A DNA stretch of 64,000 nucleotides, from contig JARLJF010000106.1 of NCBI GenBank assembly GCA_031291335.1, positions 1-64,000 of the forward strand. The letters run 5' to 3'. Below are positions 39,467 through 46,942 of this stretch, in pieces. The notes under the pieces were generated by a model that saw nothing but the letters and a program-made list of their open reading frames with translations, was not told the origin of the DNA and did no database searches. The stretch's first letter is position 1, and each line of letters starts with the position of its first letter. The stretch comes from Pandoraea sp. Lineage in GTDB: Bacteria; Pseudomonadota; Gammaproteobacteria; Burkholderiales; Burkholderiaceae. A program made the translations under genes and the position numbers.

Positions 39467-39654
39467 AGGTCAGAGACCTCCTCTACTGCGCGAATGATTC
39501 GCTTGCTGCCGGTCGCACGTTTCACACCTTCACGAACTTCCGTCTTCAACAGCCATAAGGCAACTTCTTCGATGCTCGGCAGGCCGTGTTGCTCGCGAAT
39601 TTGCTCGAGAAATTCAAGCTCCGCGTCGCTAAACGCAATATCAATATCCGGCAT
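39463..39654 (-). CDS. Hypothetical phage protein, 63 residues
   Basis: From the ATG at 39654 the acidic sequence DIDIAFSDAELEFLEQIREQ is followed by a helix and a basic stretch (KRATGSKRI). It overlaps the ogr start by four bases. It may be a small DNA- or protein-binding regulator. No family recognised. Confidence 0.5.
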   Translation of the reverse strand: MPDIDIAFSDAELEFLEQIREQHGLPSIEEVALWLLKTEVREGVKRATGSKRIIRAVEEVSDL

Positions 39655-39682
39655 CTGTTGAGCTGCTCTTTGTCGACTTCGT

Positions 39683-39874
39683 TTACGCGGCGTCGCGCGA
39701 TACATTGCTCGTCAAGCGCCATGCCTCGGCGGCCTGCTGCATCAACAACTCGCGTGCCATCGTGGCCGGCTGTGCGCCGGTGTACTGAGCCATCGACATG
39801 ATGACGGCCATCTCGGCGTCGTTCAGCCGGAGCGTCATACGGTTATCGCGGACACTTTTCGGATCGGGATACAC
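39683..39874 (-). CDS. Small ribbon-helix-helix-like protein, 63 residues
   Basis: A GTG at 39874 after GAGGT opens a frame containing RMTLRLNDAEMAVIMSMAQYTG and then helical ATMARELLMQQAAEAW. The order (strand with alternating residues, then two helices) resembles RHH or MobC-like DNA-binding proteins. The family assignment is inference. Confidence 0.5.
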   Translation of the reverse strand: MYPDPKSVRDNRMTLRLNDAEMAVIMSMAQYTGAQPATMARELLMQQAAEAWRLTSNVSRDAA

Positions 39875-39896
39875 GGTGACCTCCAATCGCTGCGAA

Positions 39897-40154
39897 CTAG
39901 GAACGGGGCGCTTCTTCGGCCAGAGCCGCGTGCAGACGATCAAACGTCTTCACGTCGCGGGCGTGGAGCGCAAGGGCAACGGCAATCAGGGATCGGGACG
40001 CAAACGAAGTGGTGATCTCTCGGTCTCCGGAAGAGTGTTTTGCAAACGCCTTGATGGCGCTCTTCTCGGTGGCTGTGACGGACACGTAGATGACTTCGCT
40101 GATCGCTTCGCCGCGTGGCGAATAAACACGCGGAGTTTTGGCCTTGCTGGGCAT
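39897..40154 (-). CDS. Small phage protein, possible antitoxin- or RHH-like regulator
   Basis: An 85-residue product, first gene leftward from the repressor operator (ATG at 40154; a TTG ten codons earlier is possible). It contains ISEVIYVSVTATEKSAIKAFAKH, a strand-helix pattern seen in ribbon-helix-helix proteins. By position it could be the Cox/Cro-like early regulator, but nothing in the sequence proves that. Confidence 0.5.
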   Translation of the reverse strand: MPSKAKTPRVYSPRGEAISEVIYVSVTATEKSAIKAFAKHSSGDREITTSFASRSLIAVALALHARDVKTFDRLHAALAEEAPRS

Positions 40155-40194
40155 GGCGATATACTCGTTGAAAGCCTTGAACAAGCCAAATTAT

Positions 40195-40212
40195 TACCCT
40201 CGAATGAGGGTA
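40195..40212. promoter_or_regulatory. Palindromic operator between repressor and early operon
   Basis: TACCCTC and GAGGGTA flank GAAT, a perfect 7-bp inverted repeat in an AT-rich 79-base gap between the divergent early operon (start 40154) and repressor (start 40234). It is the natural candidate for the repressor binding site. Confidence 0.65.
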
Positions 40213-40233
40213 TGTCAACATTTTTTAATCCAA

Positions 40234-40653
40234 ATGGACTCAATCGGTGCGCGACTTAAAGCCGAACGCAAGCGGCTGGGCTTTAACCAGTCTGATTTCG
40301 CAACGCTTGCGGGCGTGCAGTTGAACGCGCAAGGCAACTACGAGCGCGACGTGCGCAGCCCCGACGCAACGTATTTGGCTGCCGTCGCGAAAGCCGGGGT
40401 AGACGTGAGTTTCGTTGTGACCGGCGTTCCGTCACACAGCGAGCTGACGGATGATGAAGTGGATTTGGTGCGTCGCTATCGCGGCGCACCGGATGTAGTG
40501 AAAGCCGCAGCCATCGCCGCATTGACGGCGGGCGCAGCGCCAAGCAGTAGCAAGTACCAGATGAATTTCGGCGGAGCCACGATTGGCAATCAGAACGTTG
40601 GCGACGTGAATATCAAATCGCGAAAGGTCGTGGGCGTAGACAAAAAGAAGTAA
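40234..40653 (+). CDS. XRE-family prophage repressor
   Basis: A 139-residue protein with a helix-turn-helix in the first 60 residues (GARLKAERKRLGFNQSDFATLAGVQLNAQGNYER-type Cro/CI pattern, split here for length). No LexA-like peptidase domain is present, so SOS cleavage is unlikely, as with P2 C. The C-terminal part has a glycine/asparagine segment (FGGATIGNQNVGDVN) and a lysine-rich end. The ATG at 40234 is chosen because it opens directly into the HTH. Confidence 0.85.
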   Translation: MDSIGARLKAERKRLGFNQSDFATLAGVQLNAQGNYERDVRSPDATYLAAVAKAGVDVSFVVTGVPSHSELTDDEVDLVRRYRGAPDVVKAAAIAALTAGAAPSSSKYQMNFGGATIGNQNVGDVNIKSRKVVGVDKKK

Positions 40654-40784
40654 TCGCAGCACCCGATCAGACCGACCTTTTCGCGCTATATCGGGGTTGA
40701 GCGAGGCATGGTCAGGCAGCAGATTTTTTTTTGGGAGACGTCGGGAACGTCGCCGGTAACGACTTCAGTATCGCGGCCAGATCG

Positions 40785-41192
40785 ATGGTCGGCGTCCGAT
40801 CGGGCGGAGGCGAGCTGGACAGACAACGCCTTCGTGCGGCCGTGGAGCTTGCGGCTGACGCAAGTCTTGAGATGGATCAGCGCGTGCCGCGCAACGCGGC
40901 CAACAGCCCAATGACGTCCCCTGTGGCGTCGCGGTGTGGGCAAATATGCGCGAACTGTCCGGGGAAGACGTGGAGGTGGACAAAGTGGGGCGTTCTAGCC
41001 GTGGGCGCTATCGCACTTGCCGTCGCGGTGTTCGCTGTGGCTGCGACACCCGACGTTGTGCCCCTTTGTCACTACGAGGGGCGCTCGTTCTCTGTGGGCA
41101 GTCTCATCGTTGTGCCCGGCAACCAAGGTCGCGAGTGCAGGGAGAGCGATGTGCGACGCGGTGCGAGTTGGTATCCCGTTCGGATCGAGTAG
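40785..41192 (+). CDS. Putative phage membrane protein with Cys-rich exported tail
   Basis: The frame continues to a strong membrane helix (WGVLAVGAIALAVAVFAVAA) followed by CHYEGRSFSVGSLIVVPGNQG, which resembles DUF1496-type periplasmic domains. The start is uncertain: ATGs at 40785, 40875 and 40911 and a TTG at 40731 are possible. A run of nine T (40724-40732) separates an upstream ATG (40708) by one base of frame. It lies downstream of the repressor, so it may be a lysogeny-expressed (superinfection or conversion) protein; that is inference. Confidence 0.45.
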   Translation: MVGVRSGGGELDRQRLRAAVELAADASLEMDQRVPRNAANSPMTSPVASRCGQICANCPGKTWRWTKWGVLAVGAIALAVAVFAVAATPDVVPLCHYEGRSFSVGSLIVVPGNQGRECRESDVRRGASWYPVRIE

Positions 41193-41275
41193 CGGACATT
41201 TGCCGATTGTCATATCGAGGGGCCCACCGTCACCCTGTGCAAAGGTGGTGTGGGCCGGAGATCCAGACAACGAGG

Positions 41276-41500
41276 TTACCGGCGTTGACCGCAGCAGTTG
41301 CAGCGCGGGGTCAGCATGTACTTTCCGCCCGATAGCTCCAGCACCAACGCCTGCACGATTTCTTCGCTTGAGACGGTCGTCAGAACGTGCGTCCACGCCT
41401 CTTTCGCTCGCATCGAATCGATATTACGAAGCAACTGCGCTTCGATCATGCGTGCGATTTCGTCCACGCGTTGTTCCCTAGTCTTTTCGCTCATAGTCAT
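41276..41500 (-). CDS. Hypothetical protein at the end of the tail operon, 74 residues
   Basis: It follows gpD on the same strand. A helical sequence (MSEKTREQRVDEIARMIEAQ) ends in a short cysteine motif (CNCCG). The ATG at 41500 or one two codons later is likely. Nothing identifies a function. Confidence 0.5.
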   Translation of the reverse strand: MTMSEKTREQRVDEIARMIEAQLLRNIDSMRAKEAWTHVLTTVSSEEIVQALVLELSGGKYMLTPRCNCCGQRR

Positions 41501-41540
41501 GTCTGAAAATCCAATGCAGTGACGCGCTGAAACCTGCGAG

Positions 41541-42698
41541 TTACTCGCTCTCATCTGGGATCTCGGTTGCTTTTATCTCCAGCTCGAGTTCGGTCGTGAA
41601 ACCACCGTTGCCGTCGAACACATGGATCGCTCGGGCGAGAATCCACTCCGTGGCGTCGATCTGGGACTTGAATCCGCGCACCGTTGCGGGCACCTCGGGG
41701 AACAGCTCCGGGACTCCGCGCGCCAGCGTCCACGAGAAGGTGGCGACGCCGCGTTGGATTCGCTGCCATTCGGCACGCGCCGCACGCAACGCGTTCGTCT
41801 TGCTCGCATAGGTGTGCCGCAGCTCCTTCGTGTTGCCGGTCGGCTCGACAATCGGTGGCTCTTTCGGCGCGGGCTGGCCCTTCTTCTTTTTCTTCGATGG
41901 GCTGCGTGCCGTACTCGTTTCGGTCACGGCCGTGACGACCACTTGTCCCTTCTTTGCTGCGCGCGTGTCCTGATAATAGGCGACCACAGAGTCGAACGAC
42001 TCGCGATCCGCCACGGAGAAGTGGTGCCGATCGCCGGTCTGCCGCGTGATCGTGACGGGTGATAGCGGCTTTCCAGAAGCCGTCACTGCCTGCCCGATCT
42101 TCGTGAACAGCAGTTTGTCGGCTTTCACTGTCGCGATGGCGTCGAACGTCTTCGCCACACGCGTGAGCAGGCTCGCGTCGGACTCTCCAGTCTGGTCGAG
42201 ATGCGAGAGCAACTGATTGGCCAGCGCTGACGCGACCATCGCACCGAGGTTGTGACGGCCCGCGATCAGGTTCACGAAGTCCAGCACGGAAATGTCGTGA
42301 TACGAGGTCTCACGCTTCGTCGTCAGGCCAGAACGCAGGTCAGCGCTGCGCGCGCGAATAATGAGGCGATCCGGCGGGCCTTCGTGGGTGATCTCGTCGA
42401 CCGTGTAGACGCCTTTGTCGACCAGACCTTCGTGCTTCCAGCCGATCGCAACCGACAGTTTCGCGCCGCGCGATGGCAGCTCGAGCGCACCGTCAGCGTC
42501 GTCCAGCTCGAGGTCGAGCCGGTCGGCTTCGAAGCCGCGGTTCTCTTCGAGCCGGAGGCTAATCAGTCGCCCGTCAAAGCTCCCGGTGATGTCCTTGCCG
42601 TCCTTCTTGATTCGGTAAATCGGCACCGGCACCAGATCGTCCTGTGTGCCGAGCGCTTTCACCAGCAGGCCGGTGACACCTCCCAACGCGTCGATCAC
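41541..42698 (-). CDS. D: Tail protein gpD (late control protein D)
   Basis: A 385-residue P2 gpD homologue, with the typical start region (VPIYRIKKDGKDITGSFDGR, LRLEENRGFEADRLDLEL) and VYTVDEITHEGPPD. gpD with gpV and gpU completes the baseplate hub and tail, equivalent to T4 gp27. The GTG start overlaps the gpU stop (GTGA). Confidence 0.92.
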   Translation of the reverse strand: MIDALGGVTGLLVKALGTQDDLVPVPIYRIKKDGKDITGSFDGRLISLRLEENRGFEADRLDLELDDADGALELPSRGAKLSVAIGWKHEGLVDKGVYTVDEITHEGPPDRLIIRARSADLRSGLTTKRETSYHDISVLDFVNLIAGRHNLGAMVASALANQLLSHLDQTGESDASLLTRVAKTFDAIATVKADKLLFTKIGQAVTASGKPLSPVTITRQTGDRHHFSVADRESFDSVVAYYQDTRAAKKGQVVVTAVTETSTARSPSKKKKKGQPAPKEPPIVEPTGNTKELRHTYASKTNALRAARAEWQRIQRGVATFSWTLARGVPELFPEVPATVRGFKSQIDATEWILARAIHVFDGNGGFTTELELEIKATEIPDESE

Positions 42699-43264
42699 AG
42701 CACCTTCCCCACGACGTTACCCACAGCACCGCCAACGGCATTGCCAGCAATGCCACCGACCACGTTACCCGCCACGCTACCAACGACGCCGCCCACAGCA
42801 CCGCCGACGAGACCGCCAACGCTCCCAAGGACGTTGCCCGCGAGGCCGCCCAGCAGACTCGTGGCAAGGCCCAGCAGTCGCAGATCGTAGTTATCGGCGC
42901 GCTTGAATGTCGCCGTGAACTCGATGCGACGCGGCGTGCCGTTGCTGAAGAAGATCGTGCTCGTCGTCTCCAGACTCTCCAGCGTGTACATGCCGTAAAT
43001 CGTGCCGGAGCCTTCGATGAGCGGCCACGCCTTACCTTGAGAGCCGAGCAGCTCGAGCACTTTGAGCGACAGACGCCCGCCGGTCAGCTCTGGCAACAGG
43101 ACGCCGCTCAACGTGATCGGCTCGTCGTCCGGGCCGAGAAATTGCCGAGACGGTCGCATACCGATGCGGTTGTTGGATGCGAAGCGCCAGCTCACTTGTC
43201 GCTTAAATTCTTGATAGGGCACCGTACTCAACGTGAACACGAACAGCCCATACGCCATCATCAT
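42695..43264 (-). CDS. U: Tail terminator/hub protein gpU with glycine-zipper tail
   Basis: A 189-residue P2 gpU homologue (MMMAYGLFVFTLSTVPYQEF, LSGVLLPELTGGRLSL, IYGMYTLESLETTSTIFF). P2 gpU is about 159 residues. The extra part here is a run of GG/AV/NVV units (residues about 146-189) in which small residues repeat every three or four positions, a glycine-zipper pattern that can insert in or associate with membranes. Confidence 0.9.
   Translation of the reverse strand: MMMAYGLFVFTLSTVPYQEFKRQVSWRFASNNRIGMRPSRQFLGPDDEPITLSGVLLPELTGGRLSLKVLELLGSQGKAWPLIEGSGTIYGMYTLESLETTSTIFFSNGTPRRIEFTATFKRADNYDLRLLGLATSLLGGLAGNVLGSVGGLVGGAVGGVVGSVAGNVVGGIAGNAVGGAVGNVVGKVL
42705..42850 (-). repeat. Degenerate repeats encoding the gpU glycine zipper
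   Basis: On the plus strand the units look like variants of CCGCCAACG/CACCGACCACG/CCCACAGCAC. On the coding strand they give GG-x-V/A-G-N/S-V-V/A modules. This is imperfect, in-frame repetition. Confidence 0.5.
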
Positions 43265-43274
43265 GGTGACCCCC

Positions 43275-45935
43275 TCAGTCCCGGTCAGTAAATCGCGAGC
43301 GCACGCGCGCTGCGTCTCTGCGATGCAGCTCCTGCAGCTTGCGCTCGAGCATCAGCATGAGCTGCGCTTCGCTCATGCCCGGCGCTGCGTGCAGATGGAT
43401 CTCGTAGTGATTGCCTGCGATCGGTGCAGCCATCGCCGCGCTTGCCGAAATGGGCGGGCGCGTATCGAAGGCGATGTTCGCCGCAGCGGGCGTGCTGGCA
43501 GCGAACGCGATTCCGGCCCCTGCACCGGCGAGCTGCCGGGCGAGTGACTGCACGGCAGACAGCGGGCCATCCTGCGTGTTGGTGATGCCCTGCTCGAGGC
43601 CCGCCGTCGTGAAGCCGCCCAGCTCGGCGAAAACGCGGCTCGGTGAGTGAATGCCCAGTTTGTCCTTGAACCAGCCGATCGTCCGTTCACCAAGGCCCAC
43701 GACGGCATCTTTCGCGGTACCGAGCGCACCGGTGATGCCGTTGACGAGACCCATAACCATGTTTCGGCCGAACTCGGTGAACTTGCCGGGCAGCTCGATC
43801 CCGAACCAGCTCAAGACGCCCGCGAACGCTTGGTAGAAGATGCCGAGCGGTGACCAGTTGAGCAGGAGCGACGCGATGCCGCCGATGCCGCCAGCGAATG
43901 CCGATTTGATCTCCGCCCACAGCCCCACGAAATACGCCTTCACCTTGTCCCAGTTGGTGTAAATCAGGACGGCAGCAACGGCCAGTGCGGTGAGCGCGAT
44001 GCCGAGTGGGTTGGTGAGCAGCGCCCGGCCCATCCACATGATGGACGTGCCGACGAACCGGAACGCGGATCCGACGAGGCGCATGCTGGTCGCCAGCACG
44101 CCGCCCTGAATGCCTGCCGCCTGGAAGGCGAAGCGCAGAACCGCGAACGGGCCGAGTAACGCGGCGGCGGCAAGCATGGCTGGGCCGAGCAATAGCAGCA
44201 CACCAGCGACACCGGCGATGGCAACCATCAGCACCTTGGCTGTCGTCGTGTGTTCCTCCATGAATCCCGTTACCGCCTTGATGGAAGACGTCAGCGCTTG
44301 CACTGCGCTCACGTACAGGGGCAGCACCTGATTGCCCATCTCCAGCATCAGGTCGCGCAGCTTGGCCTGATTCTCGGCTTCTACGCCGCTGGCGTTGTCT
44401 TTGGCGAGCTTGTCGAGCGTGTCGATGTCGGCCGCGCCCCGGTTGAGCTTGGCGTTCTTGTGGATCTGGTCTCGCTGCAGGTACATCTGCGAGAAGAGGT
44501 TCGACGCGGTTCGGTTCGAGAAGATGCCACCGATGGCGTCGAGCACCTGTTGTTTCTCGGTGATGCCCTTGGCGGCGAGCTGCGGTAGCAGCACCTGCTC
44601 CATCCACTCAAATTGGTTCGTGCGGAAAAGATCCGCCCCCTTGAGCGCTCCGGGGTTCAGATAGGAGAGCTGGCCAGTCTTGTCGTGCTTCACCTTCGAC
44701 GGATCGCCGATCAGGCCAAGCGCGTCAAGGTTCTGCGCTACACGCTTCGTCGTGCGCCCTTGGTAGAGGTTCTGGTAGGCGCTCATGAGCGCCGTGCCGA
44801 CGCGGTTGCCGCCCATCTCCTGTACGAGCGGCTCGAGCTGGTTATAGAAGCCGTCGGCGTCGATGCCCTTCGCGGCAAGGCCACCGGTCTTGATGACGTT
44901 GAGCCATTCCTCCGGGCCGACGCGGCCACCCGTAGCTGTCAGCACGCGCTGCACCATGTTGGCTTGCTTGGCGAACTCCGCTTCACTTGCAAGGCCACCG
45001 CGCATTTCGATGACCTTGAGCATGTCCATGAACTTCTTGTCGTTCTCTTCGCCTTTCTCCGCGCCGTAGAGCGCTTTGTTCGCAAACTTCATCTTCGCGA
45101 GCAAGGGCGTGACCATCTCGGCGTGGTGAGCGTCGGCAAACACCGTGAGCGCATCGCGCATCAGCTCGACGTTCTCGGTGCGGCTGGTGCCGTAGGACTT
45201 CATCTGCTTGGCAAAGCCGATGGCCTCCTGCGTCTCCTTATCGCTCAGACCCAGCGCCCGCACGCGCTGCATCTCGGTCGCCATGTGCTTCGATTCGTGC
45301 AGCCCCGATTTGACGGGCAGGCCAAGCACCGCACCAGCGGCGGTCGCGCCCACACCAGCACCTGCCAAAGCCCCGGCAGTCGAACGCAATTTGTCGCGCC
45401 GCTCGCGCGCAGCGCCCAGCCGCTCTTCCTGCTGTCGAAGAGCATTGAGACGGTTCTTCTGCTCGGACAGTTCGGCATTGGCACCGGCAATGCTGGTGCG
45501 CAAGTTATTCTCGTAGGAGGCGAGCGTTTGTGTGCCACGCCCGGCAGCTTCCATGCGCTGGCGAAGCACCGACAGACGCTCGCTCTGGTCTGCGTGCCGT
45601 CGGGACAGTTCGGTGACCGAGCGGGACGCCGCCTGCATGCGCTTGGCGAGTGCATCGCTGGGCTTCTCCGCCCGTTGGAACTCGCTCGAGAGATTCTGCA
45701 GCTTCTCCTGTGCCGCCTTCAGCTCGGTCGACGTTTTGCCGAGACCGGCGCGGAGCTTGCCGAACTCGCCGACCTCGCGCTGCGCCTTTTCCAGATCCTT
45801 GAGGCGATCGCGCACCTCCTTGAGGCTGCGCGCGGCTTCCTTGTTGGTGCCGAGGATCTTGCGCGTGTTGGAGGTCATCTGGTCGATGGTCTTCCAGACG
45901 ACCTCCAGTTGCAGTTTGCGCCCTGCGTCGCTCAT
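43275..45935 (-). CDS. T: Tail tape-measure protein gpT
   Basis: An 886-residue protein that sets tail length. The first 180 residues are coiled-coil (ARSLKEVRDRLKDLEKAQRE and similar heptads). A Gly/Ala-rich hydrophobic part near residue 180-205 and several membrane-like stretches around 560-660 follow, as is usual for the segment that reaches the host membrane. The tail has TGLEQGITNTQDGPLSA near the end. Its ATG overlaps the E' stop. Confidence 0.92.
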   Translation of the reverse strand: MSDAGRKLQLEVVWKTIDQMTSNTRKILGTNKEAARSLKEVRDRLKDLEKAQREVGEFGKLRAGLGKTSTELKAAQEKLQNLSSEFQRAEKPSDALAKRMQAASRSVTELSRRHADQSERLSVLRQRMEAAGRGTQTLASYENNLRTSIAGANAELSEQKNRLNALRQQEERLGAARERRDKLRSTAGALAGAGVGATAAGAVLGLPVKSGLHESKHMATEMQRVRALGLSDKETQEAIGFAKQMKSYGTSRTENVELMRDALTVFADAHHAEMVTPLLAKMKFANKALYGAEKGEENDKKFMDMLKVIEMRGGLASEAEFAKQANMVQRVLTATGGRVGPEEWLNVIKTGGLAAKGIDADGFYNQLEPLVQEMGGNRVGTALMSAYQNLYQGRTTKRVAQNLDALGLIGDPSKVKHDKTGQLSYLNPGALKGADLFRTNQFEWMEQVLLPQLAAKGITEKQQVLDAIGGIFSNRTASNLFSQMYLQRDQIHKNAKLNRGAADIDTLDKLAKDNASGVEAENQAKLRDLMLEMGNQVLPLYVSAVQALTSSIKAVTGFMEEHTTTAKVLMVAIAGVAGVLLLLGPAMLAAAALLGPFAVLRFAFQAAGIQGGVLATSMRLVGSAFRFVGTSIMWMGRALLTNPLGIALTALAVAAVLIYTNWDKVKAYFVGLWAEIKSAFAGGIGGIASLLLNWSPLGIFYQAFAGVLSWFGIELPGKFTEFGRNMVMGLVNGITGALGTAKDAVVGLGERTIGWFKDKLGIHSPSRVFAELGGFTTAGLEQGITNTQDGPLSAVQSLARQLAGAGAGIAFAASTPAAANIAFDTRPPISASAAMAAPIAGNHYEIHLHAAPGMSEAQLMLMLERKLQELHRRDAARVRSRFTDRD

Positions 45936-46350
45936 TCGGTATCTGCTCCGCTACGTACTCGGGCGCGCTCGCGCCACTTCATCAGATCGGTGAGGCTCCA
46001 GCCGTCGAGTGCTGACGGCTGGAAATGGAAGATCACTGCGACGTCTGCGAAGGCTTCTTCGACGTCGAGGGGGATGCTTCCGGCTTCGACGCTTTCGGCA
46101 GCAAAAAACCGCTCACCGCGAGTCCGCACTGAAGGAGGTCGGCCGGATCCATCGACGCGACCTCATGTTCGGCCAGCGCCGGAGCCGTGATGCGCGGCAG
46201 CACCTTGATGAGCGTGTCGACGTTCATTTGTGCGAGGTCGGAGAGGTTGACTCCGCGCAGCTCTCCGGAACCGGGCTTCCGAATCTGGAACTCCGTGATT
46301 TCGTTTCGGCCGGATTGAATCGGGGTGTCGAGGGTGATGGTTTCGCGCAT
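45932..46350 (-). CDS. Tail assembly chaperone gpE+E', -1 frameshift product
   Basis: gpE starts at 46350. On the minus strand a T6G slippery heptamer (T TTT TTG) lies at 46108-46102, inside the overlap of frames E and E'. A -1 shift there joins the first 83 or so residues of gpE to the E' frame, which ends at 45932, for a product of about 139 residues. P2 makes the same E+E' fusion at an identical T6G. The E' frame after the slip reads FAAESVEAGSIPLDVEEAF and is conserved-looking (ALDGWSLTDLMKWRERARV). Confidence 0.85.
46033..46350 (-). CDS. E: Tail assembly chaperone gpE
   Basis: A 105-residue product read without frameshift (RETITLDTPIQSGRNEITEF, GVNLSDLAQMNVDTLIKVLPR). As in P2, gpE and gpE+E' flank the tape-measure gene and probably bind the tape-measure protein before tube assembly. 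The last 20 residues, after the slippery site, are Ser/Pro/Lys-rich. Confidence 0.88.
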   Translation of the reverse strand: MRETITLDTPIQSGRNEITEFQIRKPGSGELRGVNLSDLAQMNVDTLIKVLPRITAPALAEHEVASMDPADLLQCGLAVSGFLLPKASKPEASPSTSKKPSQTSQ

Positions 46351-46408
46351 GGTCGTATTCAGGATAGAAGGGAGGTGGTGGGGCCAGCGTCACGCCGGCC
46401 GGGTGGAA

Positions 46409-46918
46409 TCAAAGACCGATGTTGGCCTTGTGTTCGGCGAGTCGGTCGGTGCCGCCGCTTTTCTCGATCATGTTCACCATGTCGATCTCGTAGACGACCT
46501 CGCCGTCGACGGTGAGCTTGTAGTACGAGAGAGCCAGCGTGCCGCTGTTCTCGCTCTTGTCGCCCGCCTTCGAGTTGCCGGGGTCAAGCTCCTTGTACCG
46601 ACCGCGCATGATCGCCTCGACCTTCGAGATGGAGCCTTCGCCGTCTTCCTGATAGGAGCCGGCAAAACGCAACAGGATGCCGTCGACCTTAGCGGTACCG
46701 AAGGTCTTGATGGCAGCGACCATCAGCCCGCCCCACGTGATCTTCGCTTCGAGCTTCTCCACGCCGAGGTCGAGGTCGACCTCGCCGGGCATCCCACCGG
46801 CGCGATAGGCTTCCATCTTCCGCGAGAGCTTCGGTAGGGTGACTTCAGGCGTCAGGCCGACCCAGTTCTCGCCGTTCTGAAACGTGTTGAAGAATTTGAG
46901 TACCTTGGGCAATGCCAT
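46409..46918 (-). CDS. FII: Major tail tube protein gpFII
   Basis: A 169-residue P2 FII homologue (LPKVLKFFNTFQNGENWVG, AGGMPGEVDLDLGVEKLEA, ALSYYKLTVDGEVVYEIDMVN). It forms the inner tube of the contractile tail and lies directly after the sheath gene. Confidence 0.95.
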   Translation of the reverse strand: MALPKVLKFFNTFQNGENWVGLTPEVTLPKLSRKMEAYRAGGMPGEVDLDLGVEKLEAKITWGGLMVAAIKTFGTAKVDGILLRFAGSYQEDGEGSISKVEAIMRGRYKELDPGNSKAGDKSENSGTLALSYYKLTVDGEVVYEIDMVNMIEKSGGTDRLAEHKANIGL

Positions 46919-46942
46919 GTTCGTGTCCTCTGGGTGAAGGGG

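Noticed and set aside
40934-41335. Plus-strand frame of 133 codons overlapping the putative membrane-protein gene
   Set aside because: The start (WANMRELSGEDVEVDKVG) looks protein-like, but it soon turns Arg/Cys-rich and lacks the membrane helix; the other frame is better supported.
44613-46190. A 525-codon open frame on the plus strand
   Set aside because: It is antisense to the tape-measure gene, whose coiled coil explains the long open antisense frame.
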